64,000 nt of DNA from Citrobacter amalonaticus Y19 (GTDB lineage: Bacteria > Pseudomonadota > Gammaproteobacteria > Enterobacterales > Enterobacteriaceae): contig NZ_CP011132.1 of NCBI RefSeq assembly GCF_000981805.1, positions 3,472,001-3,536,000 of the forward strand. The letters are read 5' to 3'. The notes beneath the pieces were generated by a model. That model did no database searches, had not been told where the DNA came from, and saw nothing but the letters and a program-made list of their open reading frames with translations. Positions within the stretch are counted from its first letter, which is position 1. Each line of letters opens with the position of its first letter. A program made the translations under genes and the position numbers. Shown here one piece after another: positions 1 through 8,347 of the stretch.

Positions 1-1720
1 TATTATCGATGATTAACTGCAAACTGCGGTTGCCGCGAAATTCGTTAATATCCAGTTTGTAGGCCAGTTCGACTTCGCGCACACCGTTATCCGGCCAGCA
101 GGCGGTATCAACGTTAAAAGCAATGCCATCCAGCAGCGGTCCCCCGCCAACGGGTTCGACCATCACTTTCAAATGCCGCTCGCCGACCAGGCGTTGCTGA
201 AGCAGGCGAAAATGCCCGTCAAACAACGGTTCCGGGAACATTTGCCCCCACGGACCGGCGTCACGCAGCAACTGCGCGACCTCCATCGTCATCTCCGCCG
301 CGCTCAGCGGGCCGTCAGAGACCACTTCCCCCTGTAATAGCGACGGATCCAGCCATTCGGTAACCAGCTCGCCAAAACGCTGCTGGAAGAGGTCGAATTT
401 CGTCTCTTCCAGCGACAGTCCCGCTGCCATCGCATGACCACCGAATTTAATCATCAGCCCCGGATGCAGCGTATCCAACCGCTCCAGCGCATCACGCATG
501 TGCAGCCCCTGAATGGAACGCCCGGAGCCTTTCAGCGTGCCGTCGCCTGCCGGTGCAAAAGCGATCACCGGGCGGTGAAAACGCTCTTTAATGCGCGAGG
601 CGAGGATCCCAACCACCCCCTGATGCCACTCAGGATGATACATCGCCAGACCGCCAGGCAGCGTCTCGCGACTGCGTTCCAGCTTCTCGCACAGGGTCAG
701 CGCTTCCGCCTGCATCCCCTGCTCAATCTCTTTACGCGTCTGGTTCAGCGCATCCAGCTCATTGGCCAGTACCCGCGCTTCGCCGATGTTATCGCACAGC
801 AGCAGCGCCACGCCGACGGACATATCATCCAGCCGACCTGCGGCGTTCAGACGCGGGCCGAGCGCGAAACCTAAATCACTGGCGGCGAGCTTTTGCGCAT
901 CACGATTGGACACTTCCAGCAGCGCTTTGATCCCCGGACGGCATTTCCCGGCGCGAATACGGCTTAAGCCCTGCCAGGTGAGGATCCGGTTATTGGCATC
1001 CAGCGGCACCACGTCCGCTACGGTGCCCAGCGCGACCAGATCGAGCAGATCCGCCAGGTTTGGCGGCGTAATGCCTCGTTCATCAAACCAGCCCTTATCG
1101 CGCAGGAAGGTGCGCAGGGCGAGCATCAGGTAGAACGCCACGCCCACGCCGGCCAGCGACTTCGACGGAAAATCACAGTCAGTCAGATTCGGGTTAATGA
1201 TGGCTTCGGCAGCCGGCAGCGTCTCGCCCGGCAGGTGGTGATCGGTAACCACCACCGGGATCCCCAGCGCCCTGGCGTGATCCACGCCGGCATGGGAAGA
1301 GATACCGTTATCTACGGTGACGATCAGCTGCGCGCCGCGCGCATGGGCCTGATCGACCACTTCCGGACTTAAGCCGTAACCATCCTCAAAACGGTTTGGC
1401 ACCAGGTAGCTGATGTTATCGCAGCCCAGCGAGCGCATCCCCAACACGCTCAGGGCGGTACTGGTCGCACCGTCCGCATCGAAGTCGCCAACCACGATGA
1501 TGCGCGTCCCCTCGCGAAAGGCGTTATAGAGGATTTCGACCGCTTTTTCGACGCCGCTCAGTTGCTGCCAGGGCAGCATACCTTTTACGCTACGCTCGAG
1601 ATCCTGGGCGCTGCGTACACCACGACTGGCATATAAGCGGCGTAACAGCGGCGAGAGGTCGGCAGGCAGTTCTGCCGACTCATCGACTTCCCGCCGACGA
1701 AGTTGTATCTGTTGTTTCAC
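1..1720 (-). CDS. recJ: RecJ single-stranded-DNA 5'-3' exonuclease (3' end cut by window)
   Basis: The reverse strand translates from a GTG at 1718-1720 (MKQQIQLRRRE...) through 573 codons to the window edge. E. coli RecJ has 577 residues, so only about four codons and the stop are missing. DHH-family phosphoesterase motifs are visible: VVGDFDADGATS, VTVDNGISSHAG and VTDHHLPG in the N-terminal part, and a later GGHAMAAG motif of the DHHA1 domain. RecJ degrades 5'-ended single-stranded DNA with Mn/Mg ions in RecF-pathway recombination, mismatch repair and base-excision repair. The GTG start lies 5 bases after the dsbC stop, so recJ is probably co-transcribed with xerD and dsbC, as in E. coli. 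Identification is certain; only the extreme C-terminus is unseen. Confidence 0.97.
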   Translation of the reverse strand, partial: MKQQIQLRRREVDESAELPADLSPLLRRLYASRGVRSAQDLERSVKGMLPWQQLSGVEKAVEILYNAFREGTRIIVVGDFDADGATSTALSVLGMRSLGCDNISYLVPNRFEDGYGLSPEVVDQAHARGAQLIVTVDNGISSHAGVDHARALGIPVVVTDHHLPGETLPAAEAIINPNLTDCDFPSKSLAGVGVAFYLMLALRTFLRDKGWFDERGITPPNLADLLDLVALGTVADVVPLDANNRILTWQGLSRIRAGKCRPGIKALLEVSNRDAQKLAASDLGFALGPRLNAAGRLDDMSVGVALLLCDNIGEARVLANELDALNQTRKEIEQGMQAEALTLCEKLERSRETLPGGLAMYHPEWHQGVVGILASRIKERFHRPVIAFAPAGDGTLKGSGRSIQGLHMRDALERLDTLHPGLMIKFGGHAMAAGLSLEETKFDLFQQRFGELVTEWLDPSLLQGEVVSDGPLSAAEMTMEVAQLLRDAGPWGQMFPEPLFDGHFRLLQQRLVGERHLKVMVEPVGGGPLLDGIAFNVDTACWPDNGVREVELAYKLDINEFRGNRSLQLIIDN

Positions 1721-1725
1721 GTGAA

Positions 1726-2439
1726 TTACTTACCACTGGTCTGTTTTTGGTGCTCGTCAAGAAACGCTTTCATCTCTTTCGGCCCCTGATAACCGGGTAC
1801 GACATAGCCGTTGCTCAGCACAATGGCGGGCGTGCCGCTCACGCCAAACTGTACGCCCAGCGCGTAGTGATCCGCGATATTCACATCGCAGGTTGCTGCT
1901 TTCACGCCTTTGCCTGCCATCGCGTCATCAAATGCTTTGGCTTTGTCTTGTGCACACCAGATGGACTTCATATCCTGCTCGGCCTGGCTTTCCAGTCCCT
2001 GGCGCGGAAAAGCGAGATAGCGCACGGTAATGCCCAGCGCATTGTAGTCCTTCATCTCTTCATGCAGTTTGTGACAGTAGCCACAGGTGATATCGGTAAA
2101 GACGGTGATAACGTGTTTTTCCTGAGGCGCTTTATAGACGATCATTTCATTTTCCAGCGCGTTCAGGTGCTTCATCAGCAGCTGATTGGTCACGTTGACC
2201 GGCGTTGCGCCGCTGACGTCGTACATCGGCCCCTGAATGATGTGTTTACCGTCTTCCGTCACGTACAGCACGCCGCTGTTGGTCAGCACCGTTTTCATCC
2301 CGGCAATGGGGGCGGGCTGAATATCCGTGCTCTGTACGCCCAGTTTCGTCAGAGACTGGCGGATCGCGGCGTCGTCGGCGTGTGCCAGGCCGGAAAACGC
2401 AGTGGCCAGCAGGGTAAACAGCATTAAACCTTTTTTCAT
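1726..2439 (-). CDS. dsbC: DsbC periplasmic protein disulfide isomerase
   Basis: 237-residue precursor. The ATG at 2437-2439 is chosen over an upstream in-frame start because it follows a good AGGAAAGG ribosome site and opens a signal peptide (MKKGLMLFTLLATAFSGLAHA, cleaved near residue 21). After the N-terminal dimerisation domain comes a thioredoxin fold with the redox motif CGYC at about residues 119-122 and the cis-Pro loop GVSGTP near the C-terminus. DsbC is a V-shaped periplasmic homodimer that reshuffles wrong disulfides and is kept reduced by DsbD. The length fits E. coli DsbC (236). The gene sits between xerD and recJ in the conserved xerD-dsbC-recJ cluster, all on the minus strand. 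Confidence 0.98.
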   Translation of the reverse strand: MKKGLMLFTLLATAFSGLAHADDAAIRQSLTKLGVQSTDIQPAPIAGMKTVLTNSGVLYVTEDGKHIIQGPMYDVSGATPVNVTNQLLMKHLNALENEMIVYKAPQEKHVITVFTDITCGYCHKLHEEMKDYNALGITVRYLAFPRQGLESQAEQDMKSIWCAQDKAKAFDDAMAGKGVKAATCDVNIADHYALGVQFGVSGTPAIVLSNGYVVPGYQGPKEMKAFLDEHQKQTSGK

Positions 2440-2462
2440 AACCTTTCCTGTTCGCTCAGCAT

Positions 2463-3359
2463 TCACGCTCTTGGGTGATGCTGTTGATGAAGTTGACGCA
2501 AGCGCGCTGTCGCAACATGCGTATAAATCTGGGTGGTGGAGAGATCGCTGTGACCCAGCAACATCTGCACCACGCGTAAATCGGCGCCATGATTGAGCAA
2601 ATGCGTGGCAAATGCGTGGCGTAAAACGTGCGGTGACAGCTTTTCACTGTCGATTCCCACTAATACGGCATAGTGCTTAATGCGGTGCCAGAAGGTCTGG
2701 CGCGTCATCTGCTGGGCGCGCTGACTGGGAAACAGCACGTCAATCGACACGCCGTTCAGCAGCCACGGACGTCCATGCTCCAGGTACGTCTCCACCCAGT
2801 ACACCGCCTCTTCGCCCAATGGAACGAGTCGTTCTTTATTGCCCTTACCGATCACCCGAACCACGCCCTGGCGCAGACTGATGTCACTCATCGTCAGCCC
2901 GACAAGTTCAGACACACGCAGCCCCGTGGCATACAGGATCTCAAGCATGGCTTTATCGCGTAACTCCAGCGGTTGGTCAACCACTGGTGCCTGTAATAAT
3001 CTCTCAACTTGCGCTTCACTGAGATCTTTCGGTAAACGCTGGGGCAATTTAGGCGACGCCAGCGTCACTGTTGGATCGTCTGAACGGATCTTCTCACGAT
3101 AAAGATGCTGGAAAAGCCGCCGCACCGCGCTCAGCAGTCGTGCGGTACTGGTCGCTTTATATCCGCCGTCCATCCGTTCGGCCAGTAATGCCTGCAGATC
3201 GTCACTTTGCGCAGTATCCAGCGACACCTGACGGTGGGCGAGCCACTCCACCAACATGGTCAAATCGCGGCGATAGGCGCTCAGCGTATTTTCCGCCAGA
3301 TTTTTCTCCAGCCAGAGCGCATCAAGGAATTGTTCGATGCGTGCAAGATCCTGTTCCAC
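2463..3359 (-). CDS. xerD: XerD site-specific tyrosine recombinase
   Basis: 298 residues, the same as E. coli XerD, when translation starts at the GTG at 3357-3359 (MEQDLARIEQFLD...); the longer upstream reading frame has no family support. There is an N-terminal SAM-like core-binding domain (about 1-100) and a C-terminal catalytic domain with the tyrosine-recombinase set: Arg in ATGLRVSEL, Lys in GKGNKE, HxxR in SPHVLRHAFAT, His in LLGHSDLSTTQ and the Tyr nucleophile in IYTHV. XerD acts with XerC at dif to resolve chromosome dimers, activated by FtsK. It is the first gene of xerD-dsbC-recJ. fldB diverges 100 bases away. Confidence 0.98.
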   Translation of the reverse strand: MEQDLARIEQFLDALWLEKNLAENTLSAYRRDLTMLVEWLAHRQVSLDTAQSDDLQALLAERMDGGYKATSTARLLSAVRRLFQHLYREKIRSDDPTVTLASPKLPQRLPKDLSEAQVERLLQAPVVDQPLELRDKAMLEILYATGLRVSELVGLTMSDISLRQGVVRVIGKGNKERLVPLGEEAVYWVETYLEHGRPWLLNGVSIDVLFPSQRAQQMTRQTFWHRIKHYAVLVGIDSEKLSPHVLRHAFATHLLNHGADLRVVQMLLGHSDLSTTQIYTHVATARLRQLHQQHHPRA

Positions 3360-3459
3360 ATCAGCCTCTTTGATTCTGCAACCCGCCATTATGACTCAAT
3401 GATACGGGTTTCTGGTACACTACGCGCAAAGTCATAGCAAGTATTGAGACGTTTACGCG

Positions 3460-3981
3460 ATGAATATTGGTCTTTTTTACGGTTCCAGCACCTGCTACAC
3501 CGAGATGGCGGCGGAGAAAATTCGCGACATCATCGGACCGGAACTGGTGACGCTGCATAATCTGAAAGATGATACCCCGGCCCTGATGGAGCAGTACGAT
3601 GTGCTGATCTTAGGCATTCCCACCTGGGATTTCGGTGAAATTCAGGAGGACTGGGAAGCCGTCTGGGATCAACTGGACGAACTCAACCTCGAAGGCAAAA
3701 TTGTCGCGCTTTACGGCATGGGCGACCAGTTAGGCTACGGTGAGTGGTTCCTTGACGCACTGGGCATGCTGCATGACAAACTGTCGACCAAAGGGGTCAA
3801 ATTCGTCGGTTACTGGCCTACCGAAGGCTACGAATTCACCAGCCCAAAACCGGTCATTGCCGAGGGTCAGTTGTTCGTCGGTCTCGCCCTGGATGAAACC
3901 AATCAATACGATCTCAGCGATGAGCGTATTCAGGCGTGGTGTGAACAAATTCTCGGTGAAATGGCCGAGCACTATTCCTGA
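3460..3981 (+). CDS. fldB: Flavodoxin 2 (FldB)
   Basis: 173 residues, matching E. coli FldB. The N-terminal FMN phosphate-binding loop is visible (GLFYGSSTCYTE, residues 4-15), followed by the isoalloxazine-flanking segments around GIPTWDFGE (about 51-59) and GMGDQLGYGEW (about 87-97). It is a small cytoplasmic one-electron carrier of the long-chain flavodoxin class. In E. coli fldB belongs to the SoxRS regulon, while fldA is the essential paralogue. It is transcribed alone, divergent from xerD. I did not find a clear SoxS box by eye. Confidence 0.96.
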   Translation: MNIGLFYGSSTCYTEMAAEKIRDIIGPELVTLHNLKDDTPALMEQYDVLILGIPTWDFGEIQEDWEAVWDQLDELNLEGKIVALYGMGDQLGYGEWFLDALGMLHDKLSTKGVKFVGYWPTEGYEFTSPKPVIAEGQLFVGLALDETNQYDLSDERIQAWCEQILGEMAEHYS

Positions 3982-4015
3982 TACCGATTCCTGATACCGA
4001 TTTCCTGCCTCGCCG

Positions 4016-4042
4016 GGCTGACGGCATATCCCGTCAGCCTTG
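4016..4042. terminator. Hairpin between convergent fldB and cptA
   Basis: A 9-bp perfect stem (GGCTGACGG / CCGTCAGCC) with a short CATATC loop lies between the 3' ends of fldB (plus) and cptA (minus). There is no strong T run on either side, so it may be a weak bidirectional terminator or only an mRNA 3' stabiliser. Confidence 0.5.
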
Positions 4043-4065
4043 CCTGCGTATTCCGCTCATCACGC

Positions 4066-4473
4066 CTATCCCAGCGTCGACGTTTGCATCATCAGGCGGC
4101 GTAAATCCCGCCATTCAGCGTCGTCCATACTGTCTGCCGCGAGCCACAAATGCTGGCGTTTACCGGTCTCAGAACGCAAACGCAGCATCATGCCGGTGCT
4201 GATCATCCACGGTGCACTGACGATAAGCCAGTCATGCCCCTGCCAGCGGAGCCGTCCGTCCATCAGAAGTTTAACCTCTCCCTGACGGGCGTTAATTCGA
4301 CGCTGGCTGCGAACACAGTCAAACACAACCAGCGAAAGTAGTATCAACCACAGCGGCGTGTAGCTCAGAGGCCATGGCATTAATAGAATAACCGCCGCCA
4401 CCAGCCCATGCAGGAGTAGCGATAGCCATTGTGCGCGCCATGAGACGCGGAGATCAGATTGCCACAGGACCAC
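4066..4473 (-). CDS. cptA: CptA/YgfX inner-membrane protein
   Basis: 135 residues from a GTG start at 4471-4473 (MVLWQSDLRVSWRAQW), the same length as E. coli YgfX. A hydrophobic hairpin (about residues 18-52, LLLHGLVAAVILLMPWPL and LWLILLSLVVF) gives two membrane helices, followed by a soluble basic C-terminal domain. The start overlaps the end of sdhE by 20 bases, so the two genes are translationally coupled. In E. coli YgfX was proposed as a toxin-like partner of YgfY acting on cell division (CbtA/CptA naming), but the small partner is better established as the SDH flavinylation factor. The membrane location is clear; the toxin role is uncertain. Confidence 0.9.
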   Translation of the reverse strand: MVLWQSDLRVSWRAQWLSLLLHGLVAAVILLMPWPLSYTPLWLILLSLVVFDCVRSQRRINARQGEVKLLMDGRLRWQGHDWLIVSAPWMISTGMMLRLRSETGKRQHLWLAADSMDDAEWRDLRRLMMQTSTLG

Positions 4474-4720
4474 GATCCCGATTCCGTGTCTGAATGAGTC
4501 GTACCATCTGCTCCAGTTCAGCATCTGCCGGTTTACCGTGATTCATCAACCAGTTGAATAAATCCGGGTCATCACACTCCAGCAGACGAATAAAAATACG
4601 TTTTTCATCATCGCTCAACGTGTCGTACTCATGTTCGAAAAACGGCATGATGGAAATATCGAGTTCACGCATACCGCGTCGGCATGCCCAGTGAATACGT
4701 GCTTTATTGTTAATATCCAT
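4454..4720 (-). CDS. sdhE: SdhE succinate dehydrogenase flavinylation factor
   Basis: 88 residues, all alpha, with the family motif RGxxE seen as RRGMRELD at residues 14-21. SdhE (YgfY, CptB) promotes covalent FAD attachment to SdhA and FrdA and so is needed for full complex II and fumarate reductase activity. The gene is upstream of and overlaps cptA. Its promoter must lie in the 256-base gap shared with the divergent ygfZ. E. coli and Serratia have the same sdhE-ygfX pair. Confidence 0.95.
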   Translation of the reverse strand: MDINNKARIHWACRRGMRELDISIMPFFEHEYDTLSDDEKRIFIRLLECDDPDLFNWLMNHGKPADAELEQMVRLIQTRNRDRGPVAI

Positions 4721-4976
4721 GTTTTTCTTCCTGTCTCACTCAAATGAACTGCCCGGCTATTGTAACGTGTTTTTCATCCTGTTTTGCGGGAATATCCGTA
4801 ACCACAAGCGCGATCGCTAATTAAATCCCCAATAACTCAATGGGTTCATGTTTTCTGGATGCCGCCTCGCAATCTATAACATAAGGCACAAATGGGACTA
4901 TCAAAGCACTTGCATTGGGCACTAGCTCTTTTACCATTAGTCATTATCACTGCGTTAAGCAAATCAGGACATTTTT

Positions 4977-5957
4977 ATGGCATTTACTCCATTTCCACCT
5001 CGTCAGCCGTCAGCTTCTGCGCGTTTGCCCGTGACGTTAATGACGTTAGATGACTGGGCGCTGGCCACGATTACCGGGGCTGACAGCGAGAAGTATATCC
5101 AGGGTCAGGTGACGGCTGACGTGAGTCTACTGACTGAGCACCAACACGTTCTGGCCGCCCATTGCGACGCTAAAGGCAAAATGTGGAGCAACCTGCGACT
5201 GTTCCGCGACGGCGACGGTTTTGCCTGGATTGAGCGTCGTAGTCTGCGTGACGCGCAGGTCACCGAACTGAAAAAGTACGCCGTGTTCTCGAAAGTGACG
5301 ATTGCCCCGAACGATGAACGCGTGCTGCTGGGCGTGGCGGGTTTCCAGGCGCGTGCCGCACTGGCGAATCTGTTTAGTGAACTGCCTGACGGCGAAAAGC
5401 CCGTCACGCGTGAAGGGGCAACCACTCTGTTGTGGTTTGAACATCCGGTGGAACGCTTCCTGTTAATTACTGATGTAACAACAGCGGAAACCGTGACGGA
5501 AAAACTGCGGGGCGAAGCCGAACTGAATAACAGCCAGCAGTGGCTGGCGCTGGATATTGAGGCCGGTCTTCCGGTTATCGATTCCGCCAACAGCGCGCAA
5601 TTCATTCCGCAGGCAACCAATCTTCAGGCGCTGGGAGGGATCAGCTTTAAAAAAGGCTGCTATACCGGGCAAGAGATGGTGGCGCGAGCGAAATTCCGCG
5701 GGGCGAACAAACGCGCGTTGTGGTCTCTGGCGGGTAAAGCCAGCCGGGTACCCGAAGCGGGTGAGGATCTTGAGATGCAAATGGGTGAGAACTGGCGTCG
5801 TACTGGCACTGTCCTCGCGGCAGTGCAACTGGATGACGGTCAGCTACTGGTACAGGTGGTGATGAACAACGATATGGAAGCCGACAGCGTATTCCGCGTA
5901 CGCGATGATGCCAACACGTTGCACATCAAACCACTGCCCTATTCACTGGAAGAGTAA
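4977..5957 (+). CDS. ygfZ: YgfZ folate-binding protein (Fe-S cluster maintenance, tRNA modification)
   Basis: 326 residues, the usual length. The family signature K-G-C-Y-x-G-Q-E is present as KKGCYTGQEMV in the second half (about residues 225-235). The overall fold is that of GcvT-like aminomethyltransferases. YgfZ binds tetrahydrofolate and is needed for activity of certain Fe-S enzymes such as MiaB. Interestingly the true GcvT homologue lies only 9 kb away (14190-15284). The ATG at 4977 follows a weak ribosome site (ATCAGGAC). It diverges from sdhE and is followed by the REP array. Confidence 0.96.
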   Translation: MAFTPFPPRQPSASARLPVTLMTLDDWALATITGADSEKYIQGQVTADVSLLTEHQHVLAAHCDAKGKMWSNLRLFRDGDGFAWIERRSLRDAQVTELKKYAVFSKVTIAPNDERVLLGVAGFQARAALANLFSELPDGEKPVTREGATTLLWFEHPVERFLLITDVTTAETVTEKLRGEAELNNSQQWLALDIEAGLPVIDSANSAQFIPQATNLQALGGISFKKGCYTGQEMVARAKFRGANKRALWSLAGKASRVPEAGEDLEMQMGENWRRTGTVLAAVQLDDGQLLVQVVMNNDMEADSVFRVRDDANTLHIKPLPYSLEE

Positions 5958-5967
5958 GAGAATAACG

Positions 5968-6303
5968 CCTGATGGCGCTTCGCTTATCAGGCCTACGAAG
6001 ATATCCCTCTCGCCCCGTAGGCCGGATAAGACGTTTACGTCGCCATCCGGCATCTCTCACCTGATGGTACGTCGCTTATCAGGCCTACGAAGATATCCCT
6101 CTCGCCCTGTAGGCCGGATAAGACGTTTACGTCGCCATCCGGCATCTCTCACCTGATGGCACGTCGCTTATCCGGCCTACGAAGATATCCCTCTCGCCCT
6201 GTAGACCGGATAAGACGTTTACGTCGCCATCCGGCATCTCTCACCTGATGGCGCTTCGCTTATCAGGGCTGCATAGAGGTACCTGTAGGCCTGATAAAAC
6301 GTC
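5968..6303. repeat. Tandem REP/BIME array, 92-bp period
   Basis: Units starting with CCTGATGG begin at 5968, 6060, 6152 and 6244, exactly 92 bases apart. The first three are nearly identical and the fourth diverges after about 30 bases. Each unit holds two inverted REP modules (…CGCTTATCAGGCCTACG… and …GTAGGCCGGATAAGACG…) separated by AGATATCCCTCTCGCC. It lies between the 3' ends of convergent ygfZ and trhA. REP arrays of this type can bind DNA gyrase or IHF and protect mRNA 3' ends. Confidence 0.95.
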
Positions 6304-6314
6304 AAACCATCACA

Positions 6315-6974
6315 TCACGCCTGTCCTACGTACAAGTAGATCGCCAGAAAGTGGCACACGCTGCCGCCCAGCACAAACCCGTGCCAGATAGCATGGTTGT
6401 AGGGAATGCGTTTACTGACGTAGAAAATCACCCCCAGTGAATAGACCACGCCGCCGACGGCCAGTAGCGTTACGCCTCCCGCCGCCAGTTTGATTGCCAG
6501 TTGATACACCACAATCAGCGACAGCCAGCCCATCGTCAGATAGGTCACCAGCGACAGCACTTTAAACCGGTGGGCTATCGTCAGTTTGAACAAAATACCG
6601 AGCAGCGCCAGGCTCCAGATCACAATCATCAGCCCACGCGCCAGGGTTGAATCCAGCCCCACCAGCAGAAACGGCGTATAGGTCCCGGCAATGAGCAGGT
6701 AGATAGCGCAGTGGTCGAACTTTTTCAGCCAGATCTTCGCCCGCTGATGGGGAATGGCGTGATACAAGGTCGACGCCAGAAACAGCAGAATCATGCTGCC
6801 GCCGTACAGGCTGTAGCTGGTAATCGCCGTTGCGCTGGCGTTCATATCCACCGCCTGCACCAGCAACAACACCAGACCGACGATACCAAACACCAGTCCG
6901 ATGCCGTGACTGATGCTGTTGGCGATTTCCTCTGCCAGTGAATATCCCTGTGCGATTAATGGCTTCTGGACCAT
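6315..6974 (-). CDS. trhA: TrhA/YqfA, PAQR (hemolysin III) family membrane protein
   Basis: 219 residues with seven predicted membrane helices. PAQR/HlyIII signature positions are visible: ISHGIG near residue 22, STLYHAIPH near 68-76, KKFDHCAIYLLIAGTYTPF around 84-102, and the C-terminal YNHAIWHGFVLGGSVCHFLAIY. The conserved Ser, Asp and three His residues form a zinc site in the superfamily. The E. coli orthologue YqfA has been renamed TrhA for a role in membrane energetics and fatty-acid composition. The old hemolysin label should not be taken as virulence evidence. It is monocistronic and convergent with ygfZ. Confidence 0.95.
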   Translation of the reverse strand: MVQKPLIAQGYSLAEEIANSISHGIGLVFGIVGLVLLLVQAVDMNASATAITSYSLYGGSMILLFLASTLYHAIPHQRAKIWLKKFDHCAIYLLIAGTYTPFLLVGLDSTLARGLMIVIWSLALLGILFKLTIAHRFKVLSLVTYLTMGWLSLIVVYQLAIKLAAGGVTLLAVGGVVYSLGVIFYVSKRIPYNHAIWHGFVLGGSVCHFLAIYLYVGQA

Positions 6975-7136
6975 AACTTACTCCGGTGAAACGAACACGT
7001 TCGTGATTGCGCTTCTAGCGTAACTGAGAATGGTTCCAGTGAACACCTGTTAGCTAAAATAAATATCGCTATAAGAATAATCGTTATAAATCATAATATT
7101 GAAACGTAATTTTCAACTAACAGTTGTTCATTCAAT

Positions 7137-7448
7137 TCAAAGGCATTTAAAATCAATCACATAAAACTGTGACTGATTCGGGTAAATCTCGCCAATCACC
7201 CGCTTCAGTTCGTCCAGCGTCATGTTTTCCTGCTGTGCATGTTTTTCCGTCAGTGTGTCGAGCGTGACGGTTGACGTTCCCTGCACCTCAATTGTGCAAA
7301 AATAGCCGTCGTCCTCAAAACGTCCTACCCGCAGAATGTCGCCGGTCCTGAAGTGAGATTCAGACTCATCGCGAATGGTGATCGTTTTACGCCCTGCCAG
7401 AATGTCGTCCTGGAAACGCTGAAAAAAAGTGATGTCATTTGGCTGCAT
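7137..7448 (-). CDS. yqfB: YqfB, N4-acetylcytidine amidohydrolase (ASCH domain)
   Basis: 103 residues from the ATG at 7446-7448 (MQPNDITFFQRFQDDILAGRK); an upstream in-frame start would add 21 unsupported residues. It is a single ASCH domain with the family segment GRKTITIRD near residues 19-27, whose Lys and Thr belong to the catalytic Thr-Lys-Glu set described for E. coli YqfB. The enzyme hydrolyses N4-acetylcytidine to cytidine. It diverges from the RpiR-type regulator, leaving only about 50 bases for both start regions. Confidence 0.94.
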   Translation of the reverse strand: MQPNDITFFQRFQDDILAGRKTITIRDESESHFRTGDILRVGRFEDDGYFCTIEVQGTSTVTLDTLTEKHAQQENMTLDELKRVIGEIYPNQSQFYVIDFKCL

Positions 7449-7499
7449 GTTATTATTCCCTGTAGATATATCTGATGAGTGAGTATTGCCATTGTGAGT

Positions 7500-8228
7500 A
7501 TGTTCTCCCACGCTGCCATCGCCAGTCTCAACAACATTGAGATGTTGGTCTACAACTATGTCATCAGAAACCGTGACAAAGTCATGTATATGACCATTCG
7601 GGAACTGGCTGAAGCGGCGGGCGTATCGACCACCACCGTGCTGCGTTTCTGTCGCAAGCTTAACTGTGAAGGCTACTCCGAATTTCGCGTACGCTTTAAA
7701 TTATATTTAGAGCAGAATGAACCGCAACAGGCTAATTTTGGCGCCAGCGAGATTATTAGTTTCTTTAAAGGGGTCAATAACGATGAATTTGATCAATTAC
7801 TTGAAAAGGCGGTAGACATTATTTTATCGTCCGAGCGGATTATATTTGTCGGTGCCGGTACCTCAGGAGCCTTAGCGAAATATGGCGCGCGTTTTTTCTC
7901 AAACGTTGGAAAATTCAGTAATCATATTGACGATCCTTATTTCCCGGTCACTAACGACATGGCGCGTAATGCGCTGGCAATTGTGTTATCAGTTTCTGGC
8001 GAAACTGAAGAGCTCCTGCGCTTTGCCAGCCAGTTCAGCCTGCATAACTGCAAGGTGCTCTCGATTACCAGCCATGAACACTCTCGTCTCGCCAAACTGG
8101 CGGACTTTAATCTTTCCTGGCATGTGCCGCAAACCCGTATTGCTGGCGTGTACGATATTACCACGCAAATTCCCGTTATTTATATTCTCGAGTCTCTCGG
8201 GCGAAAGCTGGCGAAAAAATTAGCGTAA
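7500..8228 (+). CDS. MurR/RpiR-family transcriptional regulator
   Basis: 242 residues from the ATG at 7500; in-frame GTG codons at 7479 and 7494 are alternatives and no start has a strong ribosome site. The N-terminal RpiR helix-turn-helix (about residues 28-70, MTIRELAEAAGVSTTTVLRFCRK) is followed by a SIS sugar-phosphate-binding domain (about 95-230) with IIFVGAGTSG and LSVSGETEE loops. Such regulators sense sugar phosphates. It lies directly upstream of and in the same direction as bglA, and I do not recall it between yqfB and bglA in E. coli K-12. Control of bglA is a reasonable inference. The family call is firm; the ligand is unknown. Confidence 0.9.
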   Translation: MFSHAAIASLNNIEMLVYNYVIRNRDKVMYMTIRELAEAAGVSTTTVLRFCRKLNCEGYSEFRVRFKLYLEQNEPQQANFGASEIISFFKGVNNDEFDQLLEKAVDIILSSERIIFVGAGTSGALAKYGARFFSNVGKFSNHIDDPYFPVTNDMARNALAIVLSVSGETEELLRFASQFSLHNCKVLSITSHEHSRLAKLADFNLSWHVPQTRIAGVYDITTQIPVIYILESLGRKLAKKLA

Positions 8229-8248
8229 AAAAACAGACTGTTTTTTGG

Positions 8249-8264
8249 CGGTAACAAATTACCG
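8249..8264. promoter_or_regulatory. Inverted repeat CGGTAA-N4-TTACCG upstream of bglA
   Basis: A perfect 6-bp inverted repeat with a CAAA spacer lies 20 bases after the regulator stop and about 85 bases before bglA. It could be an operator for the adjacent RpiR protein. Just before it, AAAAAACAG-AC-TGTTTTTT may form an A/T terminator for the regulator gene. Confidence 0.4.
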
Positions 8265-8347
8265 TTTCGCTATTTTGTTATATCGTGACATTTACCTTCC
8301 CTTTGTTAGACTCAAATCAGTTTGTATTAATTTGAGATGACGCAACG

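Noticed and set aside
1747..2427. 226-codon open frame on the plus strand
   Set aside because: Antisense to dsbC, which has a signal peptide and an intact CGYC site.
5968..6303. CRISPR array
   Set aside because: The 92-base units are wholly repeated with no unique spacers, and the modules are REP sequences.
6315..6974. Hemolysin annotation of the HlyIII-family gene
   Set aside because: Family name only. The PAQR-type protein TrhA is a conserved chromosomal gene and gives no evidence of a cytolysin.
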